From NCBI RefSeq assembly GCF_028290025.1, contig NZ_JAQGKQ010000095.1, forward strand, positions 1 to 55,165: a stretch of DNA of 55,165 nucleotides, read 5' to 3'. The notes under the pieces are model-generated. The model ran no database searches. It had not been told where the DNA came from and saw only the letters and a program-made list of their open reading frames with translations. This document shows, piece by piece, positions 28,802-38,545 of the stretch. The DNA is from Cypionkella sp. (GTDB taxonomy: Bacteria; Pseudomonadota; Alphaproteobacteria; Rhodobacterales; Rhodobacteraceae). The translations under genes were made by a program, and so were the position numbers. The stretch's first letter is position 1. Every line of letters starts with the position of its first letter.

Positions 28802-29981
28802 CTAGCCAATCAGCGGCCCTGACCTGCCGTAAGTCTCATCCAGATGCTTGCGCAGACGTTGAAGTGCGATGCGCAACACCACTTTGCCCGATCGCGCCGC
28901 CCAACCCAGACGCTGCTCAGCCGTCTCGATCCCCTCCAGAAAGCAACACACTCGCAGCGCCACATCGCCAAGCCCCGGCCCAAGATCGCGCAGCGCCCCC
29001 GCCACCCGATCACGCGCGGCCCTCGGCCCATCGGCGATGCCAGCCTCGGTGCGGAAGTTGCCGCGATCAGCGCCGGTCAAAAACCGCTCCCAATTTTGCG
29101 CCACCCGTGGGCCCATCTGTGCCAGTTCAAAATCTTCACGCAAACGCTCGGCTGCGGCGACCAGATTGGGTTCGAGATAAAGTTTGCCATCCTTGTCGCG
29201 CCTGCGCCCCAGCACCGTGACCGGGCTTTCTGCAAGGTTGTAGCGGATGCGGCGAGGCCCGGAATTAGGGCCCGCATCATCGCCAGCGGCGGCCGCGCCC
29301 GCGTCCCAGTCGCGGGGCTGGCCACCAAACGCCGCTTGCGCCTCGGCAAAGCCAACCGCGCGGGCATCTTCATCGACCATCCGCCTTAACGCCGCCCGCC
29401 CGGAGCTGCTGATTTCATAAGTCGCAACCCGTCCCGGTTTGCGGCAAGTGATCCAGTCTTTCAGCGCAAACGCTTGGGCAATGCTGCGTTCCACCACCGC
29501 CGTTCGGGCGGTATGGCCATCGGGAAATTCCCGCATCACCACGGCTTTTTCCATATCCGGCGCGAAGGCCAGCACGGCGCCGGGTTCCACCAGACGGCGA
29601 AGGATGCGTTTGCCTTCGGCGAGAATTGTCGCCTCATCAGCAACTATATTATGCGGGCTTACAGGCGCAGACATCGGGCAATCATCCTTGTTGATAGCGG
29701 GTAAGTGCAGCAATTTGCCAAGCGTCAGGGCAACCAGCGCCGCATCCAGCAAAGGATCGTCGCACCGCGCGCATCACGGTAGAGGCATGTCGCCCCTCTC
29801 GCCTCGCAAGTGCGCGATATGATTGGCCGTCTTCTGTGTGGTCCAGATAGAGCCGCACCGCATCGGGCAGCCAGCCTGGCAGAGTTGGCGGCGGTGTCAG
29901 CTTTGTTTGCATGGTGACATGTCGCGCCGCTGCCTCTGTAAGTTCAGTTCTTTCCGAAATGTTAACAACCGTGGGTGGCAT
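28802..29981 (-). pseudogene. DUF6456 helix-turn-helix protein, frameshifted
   Basis: The N-terminal reading frame (29981 to about 29765) encodes a helix-turn-helix segment (LPGWLPDAVRLYLDHT, YRALARREGRHASTVMRAVRR). The main C-terminal part continues in another frame (about 29770 to 28802) as DDPLLDAALVALTLGK, followed by a domain I assign to DUF6456 with a conserved-looking middle (ESPVTVLGRRRDKDGKLYLEP). The change needs one base removed or two added near 29755-29790. The C-terminal frame alone starts at a TTG (29752) without a convincing ribosome site. The product is probably a Rhodobacterales-specific DNA-binding regulator, broken or mis-sequenced here. Confidence 0.7.
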
Positions 29982-30133
29982 TGATTACCCAAACGTTAAT
30001 TTCTGCGTCACTGCCGATAATTGTTTACGAATCTTAAACAATCACGAAATCTCCCGCGCGCTGCAACTCGGGTTTGCGCAACGCCCAGTTGCGGCGTGTT
30101 ATGCAGATGCCATCCCTTATGGAGGCTTCTCGA

Positions 30134-30421
30134 ATGACCGATTTCCGCGCCCTGCTGGCAACCCTGCGCCGACCGCGTTTGCTGATCCGTGCGGCGCGTT
30201 GTGGCATGGTAGATTACCGCCGCGACCGAGATCTGAAGCGCTTGGTGGAAAGCACACCGTCGCCTGAACGTGCGGTGACGCAGTTGTTGGCCGAGGAGGA
30301 ACGGCTGGAGCATGTTCGCCGCAGCGGTGAAGCCAGCTATTCGGTATCGCGCCATATTGCGGTGATGATCGCGTTGATGTCCGAAGTTCGGCTGCTGCCG
30401 CGCAGCCCTAAAGCCATCTGA
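30134..30421 (+). CDS. DUF6477-type small protein
   Basis: A 95-residue basic protein (RRPRLLIRAARCGMVDYRRDRDLKRL) ending in a short helix-rich region. It matches what I recall of the DUF6477 family of Rhodobacterales. The start at 30134 is chosen because GGAGG lies 9 bases upstream; an earlier in-frame start at 30074 has no ribosome site. It is a single gene closed by a strong terminator. Function unknown. Confidence 0.75.
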   Translation: MTDFRALLATLRRPRLLIRAARCGMVDYRRDRDLKRLVESTPSPERAVTQLLAEEERLEHVRRSGEASYSVSRHIAVMIALMSEVRLLPRSPKAI

Positions 30422-30438
30422 GCAGGCGTCTTAATGCA

Positions 30439-30464
30439 AAAGGCCCGCATCGCTGCGGGCCTTT
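30439..30464. terminator. Strong bidirectional intrinsic terminator
   Basis: A perfect 11-bp stem (30439-30449 with 30454-30464) has a TCGC loop. One arm begins AAAA and the other ends TTT, so it serves both the DUF6477 gene and the convergent mttB-like gene. Confidence 0.88.
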
Positions 30465-30491
30465 CTTGATGCCGTCAATCGAACTATCCGA

Positions 30492-32042
30492 TCACATGAA
30501 TGCGTCGGGCATTGAGGCTTTTTTCTGCGCTACAAACGCGTCAATGCTTTCGCGCACGCCGTCATCAATCGCAGGCGCTACATAATCGCCGAGCATCTTC
30601 TTCACCCGTTCCGCAGCCAAAGTCTGCGTATCACGCGCGCCTTCTTCGGCCCAAGTTTCAAACGGCTTGTAATCAAACAAGTCGGAACGCCAGAACGCGG
30701 TTTTGAAATTGGCTTGGGTATGCTCGCAGCCGAGATAGTGACCGCCCGGCCCCACTTCGCGGATCGCATCCATCGCCTGCCCGTTGGTATCCATCATCAC
30801 GCCCTGCGCCAGATGGTGCAGCGTGCCGAGTTGATCGGCGTCCATCACAAACTTCTCGTAAGAGCTGACCAGACCGCCCTCCAACCAACCACAAGCGTGC
30901 AGCATAAAGTTAACGCCGGCCAGCAACGCCATGTTCAGCGAGTTCGCGGTTTCATAAGCCGCCTGCGCATCGGGCAGTTTCGATCCACAGAACGAGCCGC
31001 CCGAACGGTAAGGCAGGTTTAAGCGGCGCACCAACTGGCCGACGCCATAGGTGATGTGAGCCGCTTCCGGGGTGCCAAAGGTCGGCGCGCCCGAATTCAT
31101 GTCAATCGAGGTTACAAACGCCCCCGCGATCACCGGCGAACCGGGGCGCACGAGTTGAGAATACGACACGCCCGCCAGAATTTCCGCCAACACCTGCGTC
31201 AACGTGCCTGCAACCGTCACCGGAGCCATAGCCCCGCCAACGATGAACGGTGAGACGATCGAGGCTTGGTTATTCTGCGCGTAAACCTCCAACGCCCCCA
31301 TCATGATGCCGTCAAACGTCATCGGTGAGTTGATGTTGATCAGCGAAGTCATCACGGTGTTGTTGGCGACAAAATCCGCGCCGAACAACAGCTTAGACAT
31401 ATCGACCGAATCCTGTGCCCGCGAAGGCTCGGTCACGGAACCCATATAAGGCTTGTCCGACAGCACCATATGCGCGCGCAACATATCAAGGTGACGCTTG
31501 TTCACCGGAACATCGGTCGGCTCACAAACCGTGCCACCCGAGTGGTGCAGCCACTTCGACATATAGCCCAGCTTCACGAATTTCTGGAAATCGTCGAGCG
31601 TCGCATAGCGCCGCCCGCCTTCAATATCGCGCACAAATGGAGGGCCATAGACCGGCGCCAGCACCAGATTGCGGCCACCAACTTCGACGTTGCGCTCGGG
31701 GTTGCGCGCGTATTGGGTGAAGGTTTTCGGCGCGGTTGCGCACAATTTGCGCGCCAAACCACGCGGAATATGCACCCGTTCGCCGCGCACATCGGCACCG
31801 GCTTCGCGCCAACGCACCAACGCCGCTTCATTTTCAACAAAGTTAACGCCGATCTCCTCCAGCACGGTTTCCGCGTTGTATTCGATGATCTGCAAGGCTT
31901 CTTCGTTGAGGATTTCAAAGTTCGGAATGTTGCGCTGGATGTATTTCGCGGTCTCAAACGACACCGCAGTGCGCTCTGCCCGACGGGTCGCCCCACCACC
32001 GCCACGCGCCCGCCGAACGCCCGCTTCTGCCATATCGCTCAT
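30492..32042 (-). CDS. Trimethylamine methyltransferase family (MttB-like, non-pyrrolysine)
   Basis: This belongs to the MttB superfamily of corrinoid-dependent methyltransferases, which move a methyl group from a quaternary or tertiary amine to a corrinoid protein. At the start chosen (ATG 32042, GGAG 7 bases upstream) it has 516 residues, the family's length. The frame is read through without an amber codon, so it is the non-pyrrolysine type (MtgB-like glycine betaine demethylases belong to that group). No corrinoid protein or MtgA-like partner is adjacent. The methyl donor is unknown; a longer reading to 32195 is unlikely. Confidence 0.9.
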   Translation of the reverse strand: MSDMAEAGVRRARGGGGATRRAERTAVSFETAKYIQRNIPNFEILNEEALQIIEYNAETVLEEIGVNFVENEAALVRWREAGADVRGERVHIPRGLARKLCATAPKTFTQYARNPERNVEVGGRNLVLAPVYGPPFVRDIEGGRRYATLDDFQKFVKLGYMSKWLHHSGGTVCEPTDVPVNKRHLDMLRAHMVLSDKPYMGSVTEPSRAQDSVDMSKLLFGADFVANNTVMTSLININSPMTFDGIMMGALEVYAQNNQASIVSPFIVGGAMAPVTVAGTLTQVLAEILAGVSYSQLVRPGSPVIAGAFVTSIDMNSGAPTFGTPEAAHITYGVGQLVRRLNLPYRSGGSFCGSKLPDAQAAYETANSLNMALLAGVNFMLHACGWLEGGLVSSYEKFVMDADQLGTLHHLAQGVMMDTNGQAMDAIREVGPGGHYLGCEHTQANFKTAFWRSDLFDYKPFETWAEEGARDTQTLAAERVKKMLGDYVAPAIDDGVRESIDAFVAQKKASMPDAFM

Positions 32043-32317
32043 CGCAATCTCCATCCTCAGCCGCCCGGGGCAGCACTGTTTTGTTGCTGTTATGCCGTGA
32101 ACACGGCCACCCCCGCCCCCCGAATACGCCGCATACGCGCTAAAACCGACATGATCCCATCCCGATAGCGACTTAAGGTCATCCTCTCTGCTCAAATATC
32201 CTCAAGGGGGTGAGGCGGCACGCCGAGGGGGACGGAACGTCACCCTTTCTCCCGCAGCCACACAAAAATCCCCTACAGCGATCTTGCGATTCCCCGCGCG
32301 GGCGGCTACCCGAGGCT

Positions 32318-33874
32318 ATGACACAACATGATCGCCTTCTCATCATCGACTTCGGCTCTCAGGTCACGCAGCTGATTGCGCGCCGCCTGCGCGAGTTGAA
32401 CGTTTATTGCGAAATCCATCCCTATAATAAGGTGGATGATGCGTTCCTGCAAAGCTTCGCGCCGAAAGCGGTGATCCTGTCAGGTGGCCCGGATTCGGTG
32501 ACACGTGAGGGCAGCCCCTGCGCGCCAGAGGCTTTGTGGTCGTTCGGCGTGCCGGTGTTGGGCATCTGTTATGGTCAACAAACCATGATGCAGCAACTCG
32601 GCGGTTTGGTCGAAAACGGCCACGGCACCGCGGAATTTGGCCGCGCGTTCGTGACGCCTTCGACCGAAAGCCTCTCGATCCTCGACGGTTGGTTTGCCGA
32701 TGGTCGCGAACAGGTTTGGATGAGCCACGGCGATCATGTCTCCAAAATCGCCCCCGGTTTTCAGGTTTACGGCACCTCGCCGAACGCCCCGTTTGCCGTG
32801 ACCGCCGACCCTACCCGACATTTCTACGCCGTGCAGTTCCACCCCGAGGTGCATCACACCCCAAAAGGCGCGAAGCTTTACGAGAATTTCGTGAAGCTGG
32901 CGGGCTTTACTGGCGATTGGACGATGGGGCTTTACCGCGAGCAAGCCATCGCCGCGATCCGCGCGCAAGTCGGCGATAAAAAGGTGATCTGCGCGCTTTC
33001 GGGCGGCGTCGATAGCTCTGTCACCGCGATTTTGATCCATGAGGCGATTGGCGATCAACTGACCTGCGTGTTCGTCGACCACGGTCTTTTGCGGCTGGGT
33101 GAGGCCGAACAAGTCGTTGAAATGTTTCGCGATCATTACAATCTGAACCTGATCCATGCCGACGAATCCGAGTTGTTTTTGGGTAAGTTGCAGGGCGTCT
33201 CCGACCCCGAAACCAAGCGCAAAATCATCGGTGGTTTGTTTATCGACGTGTTCCAGAAATACGCCAATGGCATCGAGGGCGCAGAGTTCCTCGCCCAAGG
33301 CACGCTTTATCCTGACGTGATCGAGTCGGTTAGCTTCTCCGGTGGCCCATCTGTCACGATCAAATCGCACCACAATGTCGGCGGTTTGCCTGCAAAAATG
33401 GGGTTGAAACTGGTCGAACCTTTGCGCGAGTTGTTCAAAGATGAGGTCCGCGCTTTGGGTCGCGAGTTGGGCCTGCCCGCCAGTTTCATTGGTCGCCATC
33501 CCTTCCCCGGCCCCGGCCTTGCGATCCGCTGTCCCGGTGAAATCACTGTCGAAAAGCTGGATATTCTGCGCCAAGCCGATGCGGTCTATATCGACCAGAT
33601 CCGCAAGCACGGGCTTTACGATGAGATCTGGCAAGCCTTTGCGGCCATCCTGCCGATGAAAACCGTGGGCGTGATGGGCGACGGGCGCACCTATGACTAC
33701 GCTTTGGCCCTGCGCGCGGTCACATCAGTCGATGGCATGACCGCTGACACCTACCCGTTCAGCCATGATTTCCTTGGTGAGACGATGACCCGCATCATCA
33801 ACGAGGTCAAAGGCGTCAACCGCGTGTTCTATGACATCACCTCGAAGCCACCCGGCACGATTGAACTCGAATGA
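32318..33874 (+). CDS. guaA: GMP synthase (glutamine-hydrolysing)
   Basis: GuaA converts XMP to GMP using glutamine and ATP. The class-I amidotransferase domain has the nucleophile cysteine in [15 protein letters not shown] and HPEVHHT. The ATP pyrophosphatase domain has the P-loop [12 protein letters not shown]. The C-terminal dimerisation domain ends in KPPGTIELE, the family's usual end. The chosen ATG gives 518 residues (E. coli 525). A longer reading to 32210 adds an unrelated proline/arginine-rich stretch. Confidence 0.97.
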   Translation: MTQHDRLLIIDFGSQVTQLIARRLRELNVYCEIHPYNKVDDAFLQSFAPKAVILSGGPDSVTREGSPCAPEALWSFGVPVLGICYGQQTMMQQLGGLVENGHGTAEFGRAFVTPSTESLSILDGWFADGREQVWMSHGDHVSKIAPGFQVYGTSPNAPFAVTADPTRHFYAVQFHPEVHHTPKGAKLYENFVKLAGFTGDWTMGLYREQAIAAIRAQVGDKKVICALSGGVDSSVTAILIHEAIGDQLTCVFVDHGLLRLGEAEQVVEMFRDHYNLNLIHADESELFLGKLQGVSDPETKRKIIGGLFIDVFQKYANGIEGAEFLAQGTLYPDVIESVSFSGGPSVTIKSHHNVGGLPAKMGLKLVEPLRELFKDEVRALGRELGLPASFIGRHPFPGPGLAIRCPGEITVEKLDILRQADAVYIDQIRKHGLYDEIWQAFAAILPMKTVGVMGDGRTYDYALALRAVTSVDGMTADTYPFSHDFLGETMTRIINEVKGVNRVFYDITSKPPGTIELE

Positions 33875-34149
33875 TCCGACTGCGCGGCCATTTGATCTGC
33901 GCGACGACGGAAGAAGCGGCGGCGGTGCAGACGCATGTAGCACTGCATACCGAACTAAGCCGCGCTGAGCCGGGGTGTTTGTCATTTGAGGTGACGCGCA
34001 CCGACGATCCGATGATGTGGGAAGTGATGGAAAGTTTTCGCACGCAGGACGATTTTAACGCGCATCAAACCCGTACGCGGGCCTCGAAATGGTTTGAAGC
34101 GACGCGGGGAATTTTGCGAGATTTCCGGGTGGAAGACCTCAGAGATTAG
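33871..34149 (+). CDS. Antibiotic biosynthesis monooxygenase (ABM) domain protein
   Basis: A 92-residue ferredoxin-like fold protein with the ABM pattern ([36 protein letters not shown]). These small dimeric proteins include quinol monooxygenases and haem-degrading enzymes. The ATG overlaps the guaA stop by four bases, so it is expressed with guaA. Specific reaction unknown. Confidence 0.88.
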   Translation: MIRLRGHLICATTEEAAAVQTHVALHTELSRAEPGCLSFEVTRTDDPMMWEVMESFRTQDDFNAHQTRTRASKWFEATRGILRDFRVEDLRD

Positions 34150-34153
34150 ATGA

Positions 34154-34180
34154 GCAAGGGGCGCTAACTGCGCCCCTTGC
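34154..34180. terminator. Terminator hairpin after the guaA unit
   Basis: A perfect 11-bp stem (34154-34164 with 34170-34180) and a 5-base loop lie between the convergent ABM and nitroreductase genes. The following sequence is ATCATTT, so it is a moderate terminator. Confidence 0.75.
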
Positions 34181-34191
34181 ATCATTTATCC

Positions 34192-34791
34192 TTACACGAA
34201 CTTACCGTGACCAGCGATCTTTTCCAGCGCAAAGCGGTCGCTGGGAACCTCACGCGCCTGCAAAACTTCCGGCAGCTTTTCGATGTCACCATGCTCGCCA
34301 ACCGCAACAATCGCATGTAGTTGATAGCCTTCGGGCAAGTTCAGGTTGGCGGCTAGCACGCTTGCATCATAACCAGCCATCGCATGTGCCACTAAACCAG
34401 CATGATGGGCTTGCAACGCGAGGTATCCCCAAGCCGCGCCTGTATCGAAAACGTGCGTCGGAACAAACACTTCCGCGCCATCTTTTGTGACGGTGGAACG
34501 AGATGCCACAACGATCAAAGCCGCGGCTTTTTCAGCCCACGAGCGGTTGAACGGCACCAAGCTGTCAGCGATTTTGGTAAACGCGTCATCGCCGCGCAAG
34601 CCGTAAGCAAAGCGCCAAGGCTGGTTGTTGCTGGATGACGGTGCCCAGCGTGCGGCCTCAAGCAGGGCCAGAACTTCACGCTCGGTCAGTGACTTGGCGG
34701 TAAATCCGCGAGGTGAAAACCGCGAGGTGAACTGTGCGTGGATCGGATGATCAGCGGTGCGGGTATTTTTGATAGCGGTGTGGGCGGTCAT
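34192..34791 (-). CDS. Nitroreductase family protein
   Basis: A flavin-dependent NAD(P)H oxidoreductase fold of 199 residues. The FMN-binding N-terminus is SRFSPRGFTAKSLTEREVL, AARWAPSSSNNQPWRF, and the later segment WGYLALQAHHAGLVAHAMAG matches the family core. It probably reduces quinones or nitro compounds in the cytoplasm. GGAA lies before the ATG. The 157 bp up to the divergent MFS gene contain no convincing gene. Confidence 0.9.
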   Translation of the reverse strand: MTAHTAIKNTRTADHPIHAQFTSRFSPRGFTAKSLTEREVLALLEAARWAPSSSNNQPWRFAYGLRGDDAFTKIADSLVPFNRSWAEKAAALIVVASRSTVTKDGAEVFVPTHVFDTGAAWGYLALQAHHAGLVAHAMAGYDASVLAANLNLPEGYQLHAIVAVGEHGDIEKLPEVLQAREVPSDRFALEKIAGHGKFV

Positions 34792-34948
34792 AGCGATTCC
34801 AATTTACCATTTGAGTACATCTTGAGCTCCGCTCAGAGCTAACCCGTATCAGCGCCGCGACAAGGTCGTTCAGCGCATAGCTGATGCGCGCAAATGCACT
34901 CAACTCCGCCTCTGGCAAAGCCGCGCAGATGACGTTAAGCGTTGCGGC

Positions 34949-36244
34949 ATGGCCGCTGTCTCGCAAAACTTTCTGTTCCGTCACCGCGATTTCGGCCTGT
35001 TTTGGGCCGGTATGGCACTTGTCAACATAGCCGCGCAGATTGAGGCGGTGACGATCGGCTGGCAGATTTATTCGCTTGGCCGTGCCACGATGACCATTGC
35101 AGAAAGCGCGTTTCTGGTCGGCATGGTGGGCCTTTGCCAATTCCTGCCGCTGTTTGTGCTGACGTTATGGGCCGGGTCGCTGGCTGACCGTTATTCGCGC
35201 CGCACGATTGTGATGTTGGCACTATTGTCCGAAACCGTTGGAGTGTTCGGCCTTGTGGCGCTGGCTTTGCATCCCGAACCCGGCTTTACCGCAATCTTCG
35301 CCATCGCGGCCTTGTTCGGGGCATCGCGCGCCTTCCTGTCGCCCGCAGCATCCGCCTTGGTGCCAATGTTGGTGCCGAAATCCGACATGCCACAGGCTAT
35401 CTCGTTGAAATCGCTAAGCTGGCAGGGTGCTGTGATCATTGGGCCGTGGCTGGGTGGGATGCTCTGCGCGGTCTCAACCGCTGCAGCTTACGCTACAACG
35501 GCGGCGCTATATCTGGCGGGTGTGGTGATTATTTTGCTTATGCGCGCCAATACCACACCCGAGCGGCAACCGGGTGGTCAGTGGGAGCAGATCAAAGAAG
35601 GGCTCGCCTATACCTTTCACAACAAGATCGTGTTCGGCGCGATCTCGCTCGATCTGTTCGCGGTGCTTTTGGGCGGAGCCACGGCGCTGCTGCCCGCTTT
35701 TGCTAGCGATATCCTGCATGTAGGGCCGCAAGGCTTTGGCATTTTGCGCTCTGGTCCGGCGATTGGAGCGGTGTTGGTGGCGCTGGCTTTGGCGCGTTGG
35801 CCGCTGAAGCGTCGCGCTGGCATCAGGATGTTTTGGGCGGTTGGCGCTTTTGGGCTGGCGACTGTAGTGTTCGGGCTGTCGAAAAATATGTATCTGTCGG
35901 TCGCGGCGCTCGCGGTGTTGGGTGCTATGGATATGATCTCGGTCTATGTCAGGCAAACCTTGGTGCAGATCGTTACGCCAGATCATATGCGCGGCCGGGT
36001 GTCGTCGGTGTCGGGCTTGTTTATCTCAGGCTCCAACGAATTGGGCGAGTTCGAATCCGGCGTCGTCTCGCGCTTCCTCGGCCCGGTGGGTGCTGCGGTA
36101 TTCGGCGGCATTGGCACGATGATCGTCACCGGCACTTGGGCATGGATGTTCCCTGCCCTGCGCAAAGCTGACCGTCTGGACGGTGCCGAGCCGGATGTTG
36201 AGACAATCCCGCCGCATTCGATGACAAGTCAGGTCAGCGGATGA
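34949..36244 (+). CDS. MFS transporter, EntS-like (MFS_3)
   Basis: A 431-residue major facilitator resembling the enterobactin exporter EntS / DUF894 group. Its start is FLFRHRDFGLFWAGMALVNIA, with the loop SLADRYSRRTIV and the central FHNKIVFGAISLDLFAVLLG. About 12 hydrophobic spans are visible. The next gene overlaps its stop by four bases, so both transporters are cotranscribed. The substrate is unknown; there is no siderophore gene nearby. Confidence 0.88.
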   Translation: MAAVSQNFLFRHRDFGLFWAGMALVNIAAQIEAVTIGWQIYSLGRATMTIAESAFLVGMVGLCQFLPLFVLTLWAGSLADRYSRRTIVMLALLSETVGVFGLVALALHPEPGFTAIFAIAALFGASRAFLSPAASALVPMLVPKSDMPQAISLKSLSWQGAVIIGPWLGGMLCAVSTAAAYATTAALYLAGVVIILLMRANTTPERQPGGQWEQIKEGLAYTFHNKIVFGAISLDLFAVLLGGATALLPAFASDILHVGPQGFGILRSGPAIGAVLVALALARWPLKRRAGIRMFWAVGAFGLATVVFGLSKNMYLSVAALAVLGAMDMISVYVRQTLVQIVTPDHMRGRVSSVSGLFISGSNELGEFESGVVSRFLGPVGAAVFGGIGTMIVTGTWAWMFPALRKADRLDGAEPDVETIPPHSMTSQVSG

Positions 36245-37149
36245 CCGGCCCGAAAGCGCCGCTGTCGCCTGCCTTGCGCGCCGCACTTTGGATGATCGGC
36301 TCCATTCTGGCGTTCTCGGCGATGGCGATTGCCGCCAAGCAGATCGGTCCGCGCCACGATACGTTTGAGATTATGACCGCGCGCTCGGCGGTGGGCTTCA
36401 TGCTGGTGCTGGTGCTCGCCACCGCCACCGGCAAGCTGCAGGAGATCAATGCGCGCAATCTTGGCGGCCATGCTTTGCGCAATATCATTCATTTCACCGG
36501 GCAAAACCTGTGGTTCTGGGCGCTGACGATGATCCCATTGGCGCAACTGTTCGCCATCGAGTTCACCTCACCCTTGTGGGTGGTGTTGCTCGCGGCGCTG
36601 CTATTGGGCGAGAAGTTAACTAATATGCGGCTGTTCGCTGCGGGTTTAGGCTTTGCGGGCGTGCTGATCGTGGCGCATCCCGATCCCGGCCATCTCAATA
36701 TCGGAGTTCTGGCTGCGGCTGCCGCGGCGCTATGTTTTGCCACCACAAGTGTAGTCACGAAAAAGCTGACGGCAGGCATTTCGATTCTGTGCATCCTGTT
36801 CTGGCTGACGCTGATGCAGTTCTTCTTCGGCCTTGCTGCGGCGCTTGTGGACGGCGTGTTCCACCTGCCGACTGCGGCCACTTTGCCATGGCTCTGCGTG
36901 ATCGGCCTTGCAGGCGTAACCGCGCATTATTGTGTCACTGCGGCGCTAAAATTGGCCCCTGCCTCTTACGTGATGCCGCTGGATTTCCTGCGCTTGCCGC
37001 TGATTGCCGTGGTGGGCGCGCTGGTCTACTCCGAGCCGTTAGACCCATATGTAATCATCGGCGCTTGCGTTATTTTCGCCGGGATCTGGCTGAATATTCG
37101 CGCCGAGATCAAACGCTCCGGTCAAACCAGCAATCAACCACAGGGATAA
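36241..37149 (+). CDS. EamA/DMT-family transporter
   Basis: A ten-span drug/metabolite transporter (302 residues) with two internal EamA repeats. The first repeat is around ARSAVGFMLVLVLA and LAQLFAIEFTSPLWVVLLA; the second is around PASYVMPLDFLRLPLIAVVGALVYSE. It is coupled to the MFS gene through an ATGA overlap. The substrate cannot be inferred. Confidence 0.9.
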   Translation: MTGPKAPLSPALRAALWMIGSILAFSAMAIAAKQIGPRHDTFEIMTARSAVGFMLVLVLATATGKLQEINARNLGGHALRNIIHFTGQNLWFWALTMIPLAQLFAIEFTSPLWVVLLAALLLGEKLTNMRLFAAGLGFAGVLIVAHPDPGHLNIGVLAAAAAALCFATTSVVTKKLTAGISILCILFWLTLMQFFFGLAAALVDGVFHLPTAATLPWLCVIGLAGVTAHYCVTAALKLAPASYVMPLDFLRLPLIAVVGALVYSEPLDPYVIIGACVIFAGIWLNIRAEIKRSGQTSNQPQG

Positions 37150-37181
37150 AGGCCGAAAGGCAACACTCCTTTGATCACCAG

Positions 37182-37200
37182 CAATGACGCGGCGTCATTG
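37182..37200. promoter_or_regulatory. Perfect 9-bp inverted repeat upstream of the FadL gene
   Basis: CAATGACGC and GCGTCATTG flank a single central G, about 110 bp before the fadL-like start. Symmetry and position suit an operator for a dimeric regulator. There is no T run, so a terminator for the EamA gene is less likely. Confidence 0.5.
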
Positions 37201-37312
37201 ATTGACCGATCTGCAAGCTTCCGCTTAGCGTGGCTCATCACCGCATGAACGCATAACCCACGGGGAAGACGGGGAAGTGCCAAAGTGCAGCATCGCTTTC
37301 GGGGAGGACACC

Positions 37313-38422
37313 ATGAAGCACATCATCACCGCAGTTGGCGCTTTGGCCATGACAACGACGCTGGCGCAAGCGGGGGGCGTTGACCGTTCGGGGCAAAGCG
37401 TCGCTTCAATCTTTGAGAGCGGCAATTATGTCGAGTTCAGTTTTGGTCGGGTGTCGCCGGATGTATCGGGCACCTCTTCGGCAAATCTGGGGCCATTTGG
37501 CGGGTTTTCCTCGGGTGATATGGCGCGCGGTTACAATCAAATCGGCATGGCGGTCAAAACCAAGCTGAACGACCATTGGGATCTTGGGGTGATTTTCGAT
37601 CAGCCGTTCGGCGCGAAGGTTGATTATCCGTCTGGCACCAATTACTTCGCACAAGGCTCGACGGCAGAGCTGAATGCATCGGCGCTGACCACGGTGCTGA
37701 AGTATCGAACCGACAACAACATCAGCATTTTCGGCGGTCTGCGCTATGAGTTGATGGATGCCAAAGCCTCGGTGCCGTTCGTCGCGGGTTATGTCGTGGA
37801 CTCGGATCAGTCGAGCGGGCTGGGCTATCTGGTGGGTGTGGCATACGAGAAACCAGAGATCGCGCTGCGGGTGGCGCTGACTTATAACTCTAAAATATCG
37901 CATGATTTCAACACCGTAGAATCCAGTCTGCTGACCGGTGGTTTCGACGTCGATGGCAAAACCACGGTGGACTCGCCGCAAAGTGTCAACCTCGAATTTC
38001 AATCGGGTGTCGCGAAGGATACTTTGGTGTTCGGCTCGGTGCGTTGGGTGGATTGGTCAGAGTTTGTGATCGACCCGACAAACTACCCGCCCGCAGACCC
38101 GCTGGTGTTTTATAACTCCGATACCGTGACCTATACTCTGGGCGTGGGTCGCCAGTTTAACGAAAACTGGTCCGGCTCGGTGGCGATTGCGTTTGAGGAT
38201 CAGTCAGGCGGCTTTGCGTCAAACCTCGGGCCGCATGACGGTCGCACCAGCATCACCCTTGGTGCCGCCTATACTACTGCGAACAAGCTGAAAATCTCTG
38301 GCGGCGTTTCGTATATCCGCATTGGCGACGCGAAAACCACGCTGGACGATGTCAACGCCGCCTCGGATTTCAGCGACAATTCAGCCGTCGGCGTCGGTAT
38401 GCGGATTTCCTACGCGTTCTGA
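37313..38422 (+). CDS. FadL/TodX-type outer-membrane transporter
   Basis: An outer-membrane beta-barrel protein of 369 residues with a signal peptide (KHIITAVGALAMTTTLAQA). It has alternating beta-strand patterns and the typical C-terminal aromatic ending RISYAF. The relation to FadL is seen in NYVEFSFGRVSPDVSG and the DHWDLGVIFDQPFGA segment. The likely role is uptake of hydrophobic compounds such as fatty acids. The start at 37313 follows GGGGAGG; a longer reading from 37277 has no support. Confidence 0.85.
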   Translation: MKHIITAVGALAMTTTLAQAGGVDRSGQSVASIFESGNYVEFSFGRVSPDVSGTSSANLGPFGGFSSGDMARGYNQIGMAVKTKLNDHWDLGVIFDQPFGAKVDYPSGTNYFAQGSTAELNASALTTVLKYRTDNNISIFGGLRYELMDAKASVPFVAGYVVDSDQSSGLGYLVGVAYEKPEIALRVALTYNSKISHDFNTVESSLLTGGFDVDGKTTVDSPQSVNLEFQSGVAKDTLVFGSVRWVDWSEFVIDPTNYPPADPLVFYNSDTVTYTLGVGRQFNENWSGSVAIAFEDQSGGFASNLGPHDGRTSITLGAAYTTANKLKISGGVSYIRIGDAKTTLDDVNAASDFSDNSAVGVGMRISYAF

Positions 38423-38436
38423 TCTTGCGATAACCT

Positions 38437-38465
38437 CACGGCCTCGCATCCATCGCGGGGCCGTG
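38437..38465 (+). terminator. Hairpin after the FadL gene
   Basis: An 11-bp stem (38437-38447 with 38455-38465, one G-U pair) and a 7-base loop lie 15 bp after the stop. The T run is weak. Confidence 0.6.
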
Positions 38466-38545
38466 CTGATTTGCGCCCGCCCGACCTGTTGCACCGCCGC
38501 GCCCTGCCCTGTAACAAAGCGCCAGCCATGCCAGCGGAGGGCACG

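Noticed and set aside
34751..35140. Minus-strand frame between the nitroreductase and MFS genes, with the protein-like stretch ALPEAELSAFARISYALNDL
   Set aside because: It overlaps both neighbouring genes and has no ribosome site. Only the intergenic part looks plausible, perhaps a remnant of a regulator.
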